DNA of 64,000 bases from Devosiaceae bacterium (GTDB taxonomy: Bacteria > Pseudomonadota > Alphaproteobacteria > Rhizobiales > Devosiaceae), in NCBI GenBank assembly GCA_021648375.1, contig JAKISW010000005.1:39660-103659 (forward strand). The letters are read 5' to 3'. The notes beneath the pieces were generated by a model. It was not told the DNA's origin. It saw only the letters and a program-made list of their open reading frames with translations, and did no database searches. Below are positions 35,501 through 42,827 of the stretch, in pieces (the first letter of the stretch is position 1; every line of letters begins with the position of its first letter). Position numbers and translations under genes: made by a program.

Positions 35501-35978
35501 TAGCGCCGCGCAAAAACTTTATGGCCCGACATCTGTTTTGCCGACGCCTGTATATTTTTATGGTCTGAAAGACGGCGATGAGCTGATGGTTGACCTGTCA
35601 AAAGGCTTTACGCTGGTTTTGCGCTATCTGGGCAAAGCCCAGACCAACGACAAGGGTATGGTGCGGGTGTTCTTTGAATTGAATGGGCAACCTCGATCGG
35701 TATTCGTTCCGGATCGCTCTAAGGTGGGAGAAATCGTTGCCCGACCCAAAGCAGAGCCGGATAATAAAAACCAGGTGGGAGCGCCGATGCCGGGGGTGAT
35801 TTCAACTCTGGCTATTAAAGAGGGGCAAAAAGTTGAAGTCGGGGACGTATTACTTTCAATCGAAGCCATGAAGATGGAAACAGCAATTCATAGTGAAGTT
35901 GATGGGGAGGTTGCCCAAATTCTGGTTGGGCCGGGAGATCAGGTGGATGCCAAGGATTTGCTGGTAAGAATTGAATAG
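32520..35978 (+). CDS. pyc: Pyruvate carboxylase
   Basis: A 1152-residue single-chain enzyme. Domains: ATP-grasp biotin carboxylase (about 9-465, with KASWGGGGRGMR and FIEVNPRVQVEHTVTEE), carboxyltransferase (about 540-815, with DTTMRDGHQSLLATRMRT and the FHTHDTSG metal site), PYC_OADA-type linker (about 830-1045) and C-terminal biotinyl domain with Lys1118 in EAMKMET. It makes oxaloacetate from pyruvate and bicarbonate for anaplerosis or gluconeogenesis. ATG 32520 follows AAAGAGAAGTATC. It ends convergent with the YkvA-family gene. Confidence 0.97.
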   Translation: MLKRSAVPIKKILVANRSEIAIRVFRAANEMGIKTVAVFAQEDKLALHRFKADEAYLIGEGLGPVEAYLQIEEYIRIARKSGADAIHPGYGLLSESPEFVDACEDAGIIFIGPKAETMRSLGNKVAARNMAIKNDVPVVPATDPLPENFEECAMMAKEVGYPLMLKASWGGGGRGMRRIHNESDLRANLDEGRREAKAAFGKDEMYLEKLVERARHVEVQLLGDESGNLVHLFERDCSVQRRNQKVVERAPAPYLSEDVRHELCEAALRLGRAATYRCAGTVEFLMDMDSDEFYFIEVNPRVQVEHTVTEEVTGIDIVKAQIRVLEGAVIGEANSGIPLQKDIKLNGHALQCRVTTEDPEQNFIPDYGRITAYRGATGFGVRLDGGTAYSGAVITRFYDPLLEKVTCWAPTPQEAIARMDRALREFRIRGVSTNLAFLENIIGHEKFKNNTYTTRFIDNTPSLFDMPKRKDRATKLLTYIADVSINGHPDVKKRIKPPADAPKPVVPDFPPLAIVEGSRQILDREGPKGLAAWMLKQKQVLFTDTTMRDGHQSLLATRMRTYDIAAIAKAYSRGMPNLFSLECWGGATFDVSMRFLNEDPWERLKLVRDGAPNILTQMLLRGANGVGYTNYPDNVVKFFVDQAAKGGVDIFRVFDCLNWVENMRVSMDAVIEANKVCEGVICYTGDIDDSDRIKYDLKYYVDLAKELEAAGAHVLGLKDMAGLLKPKAATRLISALKEEISLPIHFHTHDTSGVAAATVLAAIDAGVDAVDAAMDAFSGTTSQPCLGSLVAALRGGERDPEFDAKTIREISFYWEAVRTQYRAFESDLRSGASEVYLHEMPGGQFTNLKEQARSLGLQSRWHEVAQTYADVNEMFGDIVKVTPSSKVVGDMALAMVSSELSRADVENPEREVAFPDSVVGFFAGDLGQPPGGFPKELQKKVLKGKKPLSKRPGAYLDDEDIEKQRKNISSELEIEIDDFQLASYLMYPKVFSEFSAAQKLYGPTSVLPTPVYFYGLKDGDELMVDLSKGFTLVLRYLGKAQTNDKGMVRVFFELNGQPRSVFVPDRSKVGEIVARPKAEPDNKNQVGAPMPGVISTLAIKEGQKVEVGDVLLSIEAMKMETAIHSEVDGEVAQILVGPGDQVDAKDLLVRIE

Positions 35979-35993
35979 GATCGCGGCTGAAAA

Positions 35994-36392
35994 TTACAGC
36001 CTTCGGGAAGTGCCATCAATTACCGGGCCGTTTTCTTCTTCAGCGAAATCTTCATTTTTGGTATATTGGTTTTGTGAATATTGTTCTGTTGGCTGACCAA
36101 GAACCTCAGGTGGCAGTCGCTTGATAATCCAGTTAGAGGCCAAAGACACCAATAAAACATCATCAATCCAGCCCAGGCCAATAAGAAAATCTGGTATGAT
36201 ATCAATTGGGCTGAAAAGATAAATAACCACTGCAAGCATGATTGTTTTGAGATAAAATGGAGTTGCAGGGTGCCAAAAGGCACGCCAAAGCGCAATCAGA
36301 TGACGGCGCAGCATTAACAATCTGGTTAGAATACTGGTCATCAGATATATGTAGGGATAAAAATTGTTTGGTTCAAGAGCAATGGTTTTCAT
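35994..36392 (-). CDS. YkvA family (DUF1232) membrane protein
   Basis: A 132-residue protein with the DUF1232 signature YLFSPIDIIPDFLIGLGWIDD around residues 58-78 and the following conserved VSLASNWIIKRLP segment. One or two membrane helices are likely. The function is unknown. It uses ATG 36392 or possibly the in-frame ATG at residue 18. It is divergent from ispG and convergent with pyc, whose stops are about 18 bp apart. Confidence 0.82.
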   Translation of the reverse strand: MKTIALEPNNFYPYIYLMTSILTRLLMLRRHLIALWRAFWHPATPFYLKTIMLAVVIYLFSPIDIIPDFLIGLGWIDDVLLVSLASNWIIKRLPPEVLGQPTEQYSQNQYTKNEDFAEEENGPVIDGTSRRL

Positions 36393-36469
36393 GACAAATA
36401 TTGCTTTGATTTCGCTAAAGGCGTAATCGGGAACTAACTTTTTAGCATAAGAAATTTTTGGAGATAAAA

Positions 36470-37690
36470 ATGAGCGGCCCCGCTATACGCAGAAAATCAG
36501 TGGCGGTTGATATTGGTGGGGTGAAAATTGGCGGGGATGCGCCAATTGTTGTGCAATCCATGACCAATACGGATACGGCTGATGTTGAAGCTACGGTTTC
36601 TCAGGTCGCAGCGCTACATCGGGCCGGTTCTGAAATCGTTCGGGTGACAGTTGATCGGGATGAGGCAGCAATGGCGGTGCCTCACATTGTTGAGCGCTTG
36701 GATAAACTGGGCATTAATGTGCCTCTGGTGGGGGACTTTCACTATATCGGGCATAAATTGCTTACCGATTATCCCAATTGTGCTTCAGCGCTGGCAAAAT
36801 ATAGGATAAATCCGGGCAATGTGGGGTTTAAGGCCAAGCGGGATATTCAGTTTTCAACCCTCATCGAACTGGCGTTAAAACATGACAAACCGGTTCGAAT
36901 AGGGGTTAACTGGGGCTCGTTGGATCAAGAGCTTTTAACCCGCTTAATGGATGAAAATACCAAGCGGGATTTTCCATGGTCAGCGGCGCGCGTGATGCGC
37001 GAGGCGATTATTCAATCGGCATTGTTAAGCGCTGAGCGGGCTGAAGAACTCGGTCTGGGTCGCGATAAAATTATCCTTTCCACCAAGGTTTCCGATGTGC
37101 AAAACCTGATTGCGGTCTATGAGGATCTGGCAAAACGGGCTGATTATGCCCTGCATCTGGGCCTAACCGAAGCGGGAATGGGTTCAAAGGGAATTGTCGC
37201 ATCTTCGGCGGCGCTGGCAATATTGTTGCAGCAGGGGATTGGCGACACCATTCGCATTTCGCTAACTCCGGAGCCTGATGGTGATCGCACGCTGGAAGTA
37301 AAAGTGGCGCGAGAATTATTGCAGGGCATGGGGTTTCGACGTTTTGTGCCGGTGGTTGCGGCCTGTCCGGGATGCGGGCGTACCACTTCAAGCACTTTTC
37401 AGGTTCTGGCAAAAGAGATTGAAGATCATCTGGCCGCTTCAATGCCAAAATGGCAGCAGAAATATCCCGGGGTTGAAAATCTTTCGGTCGCTGTGATGGG
37501 CTGTATCGTAAACGGTCCGGGGGAAAGCAAGCATGCGGATATCGGCATTTCCCTGCCCGGAACCGGCGAGGCCCCGGCGGCGCCCGTATTTATTGATGGA
37601 AAAAAAGCCATAACTCTTCGCGGGGATGATGTGGCGGAGCAATTTAAGAAAATGCTGGCGGACTATATTGAGCAACGGTTTGGACCCTAG
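36470..37690 (+). CDS. ispG: 4-hydroxy-3-methylbut-2-enyl diphosphate synthase
   Basis: A 406-residue IspG/GcpE. The TIM-barrel part has PIVVQSMTNTDTADVEAT at the N-terminus and the [4Fe-4S] site uses Cys299 and Cys302 (CPGCGRT) and Cys345 (GCIVNGPGE) with Glu352. It catalyses the penultimate step of the MEP isoprenoid pathway. ATG 36470 is preferred because TTGGAGATAAAA lies directly in front; the upstream TTG at 36458 would be inside that site. The stop TAG lies in GACCCTAGGGTC (37683-37694). The polyprenyl synthase next door is convergent, so the pathway genes are neighbours but separate units. Confidence 0.95.
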   Translation: MSGPAIRRKSVAVDIGGVKIGGDAPIVVQSMTNTDTADVEATVSQVAALHRAGSEIVRVTVDRDEAAMAVPHIVERLDKLGINVPLVGDFHYIGHKLLTDYPNCASALAKYRINPGNVGFKAKRDIQFSTLIELALKHDKPVRIGVNWGSLDQELLTRLMDENTKRDFPWSAARVMREAIIQSALLSAERAEELGLGRDKIILSTKVSDVQNLIAVYEDLAKRADYALHLGLTEAGMGSKGIVASSAALAILLQQGIGDTIRISLTPEPDGDRTLEVKVARELLQGMGFRRFVPVVAACPGCGRTTSSTFQVLAKEIEDHLAASMPKWQQKYPGVENLSVAVMGCIVNGPGESKHADIGISLPGTGEAPAAPVFIDGKKAITLRGDDVAEQFKKMLADYIEQRFGP

Positions 37691-37694
37691 GGTC
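37683..37694. repeat. GACCCTAGGGTC palindrome on the ispG stop codon
   Basis: A perfect 12-bp palindrome whose centre TAG is the ispG stop (37688-37690). It is the inside-out arrangement of the GGGTC ends found at the phnE and MCP stops and at the 282-bp element. Confidence 0.6.
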
Positions 37695-37706
37695 ATGAAT
37701 CGGGTT

Positions 37707-38609
37707 TTAACTTTCCCTGTCGCCAAAAAATCTGGCGGTGGCGCGCAAATCGTCAGCTTTTGGCCCAAACATCATTAGGGCGCTAAGGGCTGTATGAATT
37801 GTATCGCCCAGGTGACGTTTGGCTGCTTTGAGGCCAATTCTTGCCACCAGCGTTGGTTTTTTCGCCGCTGCGTCTTTGCCCGTTGTTTTGCCCATTTGCT
37901 CAGTGCTGGCGGTTAAGTCCAATATATCGTCGGCCAGTTGAAAGGCCCGTCCGGCAGCCTGTGCATAAGTGCTCAAGGATAAGAGTTGTTTTTCGTCAGC
38001 GCCGCCAATAATTGCGCCCATACGTACGGCGGCATAAATAAGTGCGCCGGTTTTCATTTTTTGCATTTGTTCGATTTGCTTTTCGCTAAACCGGGTTTTT
38101 TCTCCCTGCAAATCCAGACTTTGACCACCGGCCATCCCCCCGGCGCCAGAGGCCTTTGCCAGCTCTGCCACAAGATCTATTCGAACCTGCGGATCCGGGT
38201 GGCAATCTGAATGGCTCAACAGTTCAAAGGCGTGGGCCAAAAGTGCGTCTCCCGCCAAAATTGCCGTTGCCTCATCATAGGCTTTGTGAACCGTTGGCTG
38301 GCCACGGCGCAAATCATCATTATCCATTGCCGGCAAATCATCATGAATGAGGGAATAACAATGCACCAGCTCAACTGCCATTGCGGCTCTCGTGGCCTGT
38401 TTTTCGGATATGGAAAAAATCGCAGCGCTTTGTATCAGCAATATGGGGCGAAGTCTTTTACCGCCGTTCAAGACCCCGTGACGGATTGCCTCAACAAGAA
38501 TATCAGGCGCAATTCCTGAACCGGACAATTTCCTTGGGGTCAAAAAACCCTGAAGCGCCAAATCAATTCGGTTGGCGCAATCGTGGCGCTGGCTTGCAAA
38601 ATTACTCAT
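37707..38609 (-). CDS. ispA: Polyprenyl synthetase, farnesyl diphosphate synthase type
   Basis: About 300 residues from ATG 38609 (MSNFASQRHDC). The first Asp-rich motif HDDLPAMDNDDLRRG (about 89-103) has the bacterial FPP-synthase form with two extra residues, and the second is LADDILD near 235. GGKRLRPIL near 49 binds diphosphate. It condenses IPP with DMAPP/GPP; a GGPP product cannot be excluded. A longer frame reaching 38840 is rejected because it would add an unrelated hydrophobic leader and overlap rpmF. Confidence 0.9.
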   Translation of the reverse strand: MSNFASQRHDCANRIDLALQGFLTPRKLSGSGIAPDILVEAIRHGVLNGGKRLRPILLIQSAAIFSISEKQATRAAMAVELVHCYSLIHDDLPAMDNDDLRRGQPTVHKAYDEATAILAGDALLAHAFELLSHSDCHPDPQVRIDLVAELAKASGAGGMAGGQSLDLQGEKTRFSEKQIEQMQKMKTGALIYAAVRMGAIIGGADEKQLLSLSTYAQAAGRAFQLADDILDLTASTEQMGKTTGKDAAAKKPTLVARIGLKAAKRHLGDTIHTALSALMMFGPKADDLRATARFFGDRES

Positions 38610-38763
38610 CAAAATGTGGATAGCCTTTGTCTGGAGTGCATTCAAGATCGCAGAAGCAAAAAAGCCACTAGCCAACAGCGATGTTAGAGAGTATAACCCG
38701 CGCCAAATCCTATTTTGTCCCTTTATGGGCAAAAAACTCAACGCAGATTGTAAGAGAAGTATT

Positions 38764-38946
38764 ATGGCTGTTCCAAAGCGAAAAACCACCCCGTCAAAAC
38801 GCGGCATGCGCCGCTCTGCTGATGCCCTGGTGCGTCCCACCTATGTGGAAGACAAGGATAGCGGCGAATTGCGCCGTCCCCATCATATTGACCTGAAAAC
38901 CGGTATGTATCGTGGGCGTCAGGTTCTTGATCCTAAAAACAGCTAG
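38764..38946 (+). CDS. rpmF: 50S ribosomal protein L32
   Basis: A 60-residue protein starting MAVPKRKTTPSKRGMRRSAD, the L32 signature, with the remainder DIKTGMY-like segment LKTGMYRGRQVL. The start is ATG 38764. The protein lacks the zinc Cys cluster, as is usual for alphaproteobacterial L32. It ends QVLDPKNS with a TAG directly followed by GGTC, so the C-terminus may be a residue or two shorter than relatives. A terminator follows at 38991. Confidence 0.96.
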   Translation: MAVPKRKTTPSKRGMRRSADALVRPTYVEDKDSGELRRPHHIDLKTGMYRGRQVLDPKNS

Positions 38947-38990
38947 GGTCTGATCGGCAATTTTTGATCAAGGTCAAATTGAATTTTTAT

Positions 38991-39021
38991 GGCTGCCCTT
39001 AACAGGGCGGCCGTTTTTTTT
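38991..39021 (+). terminator. Intrinsic terminator after rpmF
   Basis: GGCTGCCCT (38991-38999) pairs with AGGGCGGCC (39004-39012), with one G-T type mismatch, around TAAC, followed by G and eight T. It separates rpmF from the fumarase promoter. Confidence 0.85.
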
Positions 39022-39034
39022 CGCTAATTGTTGA

Positions 39035-39063
39035 TTGGCTCTAAGTTGGGAGAATCTTATAAT
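39035..39063 (+). promoter_or_regulatory. Promoter candidate for fumC
   Basis: TTGGCT (39035-39040), 17 bp, then a perfect TATAAT (39058-39063), located 69 bp before the fumarase start and just after the rpmF terminator. Good housekeeping-type promoter by spacing and -10. Confidence 0.6.
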
Positions 39064-39131
39064 TAACAGCGCCTATAATTTTTTTTTCAGTTATGCTGTC
39101 TCAAGCAAATATTTTTTTGGGGAGTTGGGTG

Positions 39132-40541
39132 ATGGGAAGCAGCAAACAATCTTTTCGGGTTGAAAAGGATTCCATGGGGTCCATCAACGTCCCCGATGAC
39201 AAATATTACGGGGCACAGACCGCACGCTCATTGCTTAATTTCAAAATTGGCAATGAAAAAATGCCCCTGGAAATTGTGCATGCGTTTGGCATTTTAAAAA
39301 AAGCGGCGGCCCTCACCAATAATCAGCTTGGCCTGTTAGATGATGATATAACTGATCTGATTGTTCTGGCGGCTGATGAGGTTGTTTCTGGCAAGCTGGA
39401 TGATCATTTTCCACTGGTTGTCTGGCAGACCGGTTCTGGCACCCAGTCCAACATGAATATCAACGAGGTGATCTCCAATAGAGCTATCGAATTGGGCGGG
39501 GGGGAAATGGGGTCTAAAACCCCGGTTCATCCCAATGATCATGTAAATAAATCCCAATCTTCAAATGATACTTTTCCCACCGCCATGCATATTGCGGCGG
39601 TGGTTGAAATTGAGAAAAATCTTTTGCCAAAAGTAAAAATCCTGCGCGATACACTTGATGCCAAGGCAAAAGAATTTGCAGATATTGTAAAAATCGGGCG
39701 CACCCACCTTCAGGATGCGACGCCATTGACTTTGGGGCAGGAAATTTCGGGCTGGGTTGTGCAATTGGATAATGCCATAAGCGCTATCAGAGCAACTCTG
39801 CCCCAACTTTATGAGCTGGCCCTTGGGGGTACAGCAGTGGGCACGGGGTTAAATACCCATCCCAAATATGCCCACATGGTGGCACAAAAAATTGCAGAAC
39901 TTAGCGGTCAAAAACTGGTCAGCGCGCCAAATAAGTTTGCAGTTCTGGCGGCCCATGATGCATTTGTTGGAACTTCTGGCGCTTTAAAGCAACTGGCAGC
40001 TGCGCTCATGAAAATTGCCAACGATGTGCGCTGGCTGGCATCGGGGCCGCGTTGTGGAATTGGCGAACTTGCCTTGCCTGAAAATGAGCCGGGGTCTTCA
40101 ATTATGCCGGGCAAGGTTAATCCCACCCAATCTGAAGCGTTAACCATGGTTTGTGTGCAGGTGTTTGGCAATGATGCAGCGATTGGTTTTGCCGGCTCCC
40201 AGGGCAATTTTGAGTTGAATGTTTTTAAGCCGGTGATGGCCTATAATCTTCTTCAATCCATAAAATTGCTTGGGGACGGCTGTTTGAGCTTTAATGATAA
40301 TTGCGCTTCTGGAATTGAACCGATTAAAGAGAATATTGCAGCGCACCTGCAAAATTCCTTGATGCTGGTAACGGCGCTAAATAATTCCATCGGTTATGAC
40401 AATGCGGCAAAGTTGGCAAAATATGCCCATAAGAACGGAACCACATTGCGCGAAGCGGCCATAAAGCTTGACCTGTTAAGTGGTGAAGAATTTGACAGGG
40501 AAGTGCGGCCAGAAGAAATGGTTGGTCCGTTAAAGATTTAG
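39132..40541 (+). CDS. fumC: Fumarate hydratase class II
   Basis: A 469-residue class II fumarase from ATG 39132, preceded by GGGGAGTTGGGTG; an upstream ATG at 39093 adds 13 residues and is less likely. The superfamily signature GSSIMPGKVNPTQSEA lies near residue 322, with TGSGTQSNMNINEVI near 97 and HPNDHVNKSQSSNDTFPTA near 130. It interconverts fumarate and malate in the TCA cycle and contains no iron-sulfur cluster. It has its own promoter candidate. The next gene is convergent. Confidence 0.96.
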   Translation: MGSSKQSFRVEKDSMGSINVPDDKYYGAQTARSLLNFKIGNEKMPLEIVHAFGILKKAAALTNNQLGLLDDDITDLIVLAADEVVSGKLDDHFPLVVWQTGSGTQSNMNINEVISNRAIELGGGEMGSKTPVHPNDHVNKSQSSNDTFPTAMHIAAVVEIEKNLLPKVKILRDTLDAKAKEFADIVKIGRTHLQDATPLTLGQEISGWVVQLDNAISAIRATLPQLYELALGGTAVGTGLNTHPKYAHMVAQKIAELSGQKLVSAPNKFAVLAAHDAFVGTSGALKQLAAALMKIANDVRWLASGPRCGIGELALPENEPGSSIMPGKVNPTQSEALTMVCVQVFGNDAAIGFAGSQGNFELNVFKPVMAYNLLQSIKLLGDGCLSFNDNCASGIEPIKENIAAHLQNSLMLVTALNNSIGYDNAAKLAKYAHKNGTTLREAAIKLDLLSGEEFDREVRPEEMVGPLKI

Positions 40542-40566
40542 CTGCTCCTTGTTGCTGGCGCAAATT

Positions 40567-40890
40567 TTAAGCCTCGTTCTGGTAATTAAAACCGGTTGGC
40601 ATGCGTTTTATCACCAAGTGTCTGGCGCGATTATAGGCGCGGGTGGCAAGGGAAACGGGAGCGCGACGGCGGGTGCGCTGAATTTCCATATGGTTGCGTT
40701 CAGCAATTAACTGGGAGAGAAACCGGGCCGGGATTTTATTGATATGCAATGAAGGGCGAGCCATTGCCGGGCTTAAGGCCACTGGCAGATTGCGCGGGTT
40801 ATTAGTTGTTTGTTCCATTTTGGGGCTGGTTTTATTGATATTTGACATATTGGCCTCATTTCCTGTTTCGATTTGGGCCATCTGTGTCAT
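40567..40890 (-). CDS. Conserved hypothetical protein, basic C-terminus
   Basis: A 107-residue protein without a recognised domain. The N-terminal 45 residues are polar and low-complexity; the C-terminal half (ARFLSQLIAERNHMEIQRTRRR and ATRAYNRARHLVIKRMP) is basic and resembles short conserved alphaproteobacterial proteins of unknown function that keep an FxAQLIA...RTRRR pattern. It is downstream of the large hairpin at 40972-41057 and convergent with fumC. Coding status is moderately supported by the conserved pattern. Confidence 0.6.
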   Translation of the reverse strand: MTQMAQIETGNEANMSNINKTSPKMEQTTNNPRNLPVALSPAMARPSLHINKIPARFLSQLIAERNHMEIQRTRRRAPVSLATRAYNRARHLVIKRMPTGFNYQNEA

Positions 40891-40971
40891 TTTGAGACAA
40901 TCTTTGTGGCCCTTGCCTATTATGTGGCAAGGACCGTGCCAGATTTAAAGGTTTTGTTAACTTTTGGCTCG

Positions 40972-41057
40972 TCTATTTGCTCACCGGACTTCGCTTTGCG
41001 CGCCTTATAGTGTTGGTCACTACGGCGTTGCGAAAAGCTCGCCAGTAAGCAAATAGA
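40972..41057. repeat. 86-bp extended inverted repeat (cruciform-like)
   Basis: TCTATTTGCT (40972-40981) is the exact complement of AGCAAATAGA (41048-41057), and symmetry continues with two mismatches to 16 bp. The centre holds TAGTGTTGGTCACTA, a 5-bp stem with a 5-nt loop, with partly complementary GC-rich sides. It lies between gloB and the hypothetical gene on the same strand; no coding sequence is seen. Confidence 0.7.
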
Positions 41058-41082
41058 TCATGCCAATGTTCAACTATGAAAC

Positions 41083-41850
41083 TTAAAACCTGTCTTTGGC
41101 TTTTCTGATTGCAGCAAAAACTTCTGCTGAGTCATCGGCGTCGGCACCCAGTTTTGCGGCTAATCTCTTATTGTCGGCTCTCAAAAATGGGTTTGCCTGT
41201 TTGTCATGGCCAAGATTAAAGGGGATTGTTGGCCTGTTGGCAGCGCGTAGGGTTTTGATTTCTTCGGCGCGTTTTTGCAAAGCTAAATTATCAGGATCGA
41301 TGCTAAGGGCAAATCTGGCATTGTCGGCGCTGTATTCATGACCGCAATAAACTTGTGTCTGGTCGGGTAATTGTCGTAAACGCTCCAATCCTTCCCACAT
41401 GGTTTTTGCATTCGATTCTCTCATACGGCCACAGCCCAGCGAAAACAGCGCGTCGCCGCAAAACAAATTGTGGTTCTTTTGATCAGAATAAGAAATATGC
41501 CCTTTCGTGTGGCCGGAGGTCTCAATAACCTGCAATTTTATGTTGCCCACATTTACCACATCTCCTCCTGAGAGCAGTTCATCCAGGCCTTTAATTTTAT
41601 TTGACTGCTGTTTTGGGCCAAAAACCTTGGCGTTAAATTCGTTTTTCAGAGGTAAAATTGCATCGGTATGGTCCCAATCGTGATGGGTGATCAGAATATG
41701 GGAGAGTTTCCAGCCGTGTTTTTTTAAGATTTCTCGGGTTTTATCCTCGTGACCGGCATCGATTGCAGCTGTTGCTCCGGTTTTATTGTCATGGAGCAAA
41801 AACCCGAAATTATCCTGATGAAATTCAAATATTTCAATTGATATGGTCAA
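41083..41850 (-). CDS. gloB: Hydroxyacylglutathione hydrolase (glyoxalase II)
   Basis: About 255 residues from TTG 41850, chosen because GGAGG lies 8 bases before and the length matches the family; ATG 41865 or GTG 41868 are alternatives. It is a metallo-beta-lactamase fold with THHDWDH (55-61), SGHTKGH, FCGDALFS and YCGHEY ligand motifs, plus the C-terminal substrate-binding domain. It hydrolyses S-lactoylglutathione. The canonical THxHxDH has Asp58 in place of the second His, a non-trivial change at a metal ligand. It is divergent from the methyltransferase gene. Confidence 0.88.
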   Translation of the reverse strand: MTISIEIFEFHQDNFGFLLHDNKTGATAAIDAGHEDKTREILKKHGWKLSHILITHHDWDHTDAILPLKNEFNAKVFGPKQQSNKIKGLDELLSGGDVVNVGNIKLQVIETSGHTKGHISYSDQKNHNLFCGDALFSLGCGRMRESNAKTMWEGLERLRQLPDQTQVYCGHEYSADNARFALSIDPDNLALQKRAEEIKTLRAANRPTIPFNLGHDKQANPFLRADNKRLAAKLGADADDSAEVFAAIRKAKDRF

Positions 41851-41952
41851 ATTAATTGCCTCCATCACGGTTGGCGCTTACATTCATTAGGATTGTATCA
41901 AATAATGTTGTTGGCACTAATGCAAGAAGGCACTGTCAGGTAATTTCAAAAA

Positions 41953-42702
41953 ATGACCCCGGATGTAACGCAATTGATTGAGTTCTATAAATCTCCCCTT
42001 GGCAATATTGCCCGGGGGCTTGTGCGCGATAAAATCAAGGGTTTTGCTGGAGATGTAAGTGATAAACGGGTGTTGGGGCTTGGCTTTGCCACCCCGTATT
42101 TGAGATTTTGCCTTGGCAGTTCTGAGCGGGTCTTGGCATTTATGCCAGCACGGCAGGGTGCTTCGGCATGGCCTAGGGAGGGGCCATCGGTGACGGCACT
42201 TTGCGATCCTGTTGAAATGCCCCTGACCGATGCGGCAATTGATCTGGTAATTGCGGTACATGGATTTGAACATGTGGGGGATAATGAGGAATTGATGCGC
42301 GAATTATGGCGCATATGCGCACCAAATGCCCAGTTGATTGTGGTTGTGCCAAGGCGGCGCGGCCTTTGGTCAACCAGAGATAATACGCCGTTTGGATTTG
42401 GCAATCCGTTTTCACGCGGGCAACTTGAGCGGTTGATGAAAAACCATTCTTTTGAAGTGGAAAAATGTCATGATGCGCTATACCTGCCCCCAAGCCAGCG
42501 CCCGCTTCTGTTGAAATCGGTAAAGTTTTTTGAGCGGTTTGGTCGATTGCTGGGGCCAACCCTTTCTGGTGTTTTAGTGCTGAGCGCGCGCAAAAAACTA
42601 TTTCCGGCTGTTCCAAGACGCAAGCGCTCCGAGAGATTTGTGCGCATACCGGACTTTGTTCCCCAAACCGCGTTTGAAAATTCTATTGGCGAACAGAAAT
42701 AG
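41953..42702 (+). CDS. Class I SAM-dependent methyltransferase
   Basis: A 249-residue protein of the methyltransferase 11 type. The usual glycine-rich motif I is weak (VLGLGFATPYLRFCLG, about residues 39-54). The post-I acidic region and HGFEHVGDNEELMRELWRI (about 98-116) are clear. The position, divergent from gloB and before hisC-tyrC, is conserved in Hyphomicrobiales. The substrate is unknown. The degraded SAM motif resembles that of its relatives in this neighbourhood. Confidence 0.83.
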   Translation: MTPDVTQLIEFYKSPLGNIARGLVRDKIKGFAGDVSDKRVLGLGFATPYLRFCLGSSERVLAFMPARQGASAWPREGPSVTALCDPVEMPLTDAAIDLVIAVHGFEHVGDNEELMRELWRICAPNAQLIVVVPRRRGLWSTRDNTPFGFGNPFSRGQLERLMKNHSFEVEKCHDALYLPPSQRPLLLKSVKFFERFGRLLGPTLSGVLVLSARKKLFPAVPRRKRSERFVRIPDFVPQTAFENSIGEQK

Positions 42703-42827
42703 TTTAAAAATCAGATATGGATGAATATTTTTCGATAAACATTTCCCGATAAATTTATCTTGGCAAGTAATGACCAGGGCGAGTATGTTCGCGCGCGGTT
42801 TGAACAATATTTAAAGGGTTTTGGAAC

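Noticed and set aside
38610..38840. N-terminal extension of the polyprenyl synthase
   Set aside because: It would overlap rpmF and has no family similarity; ATG 38609 fits the usual length.
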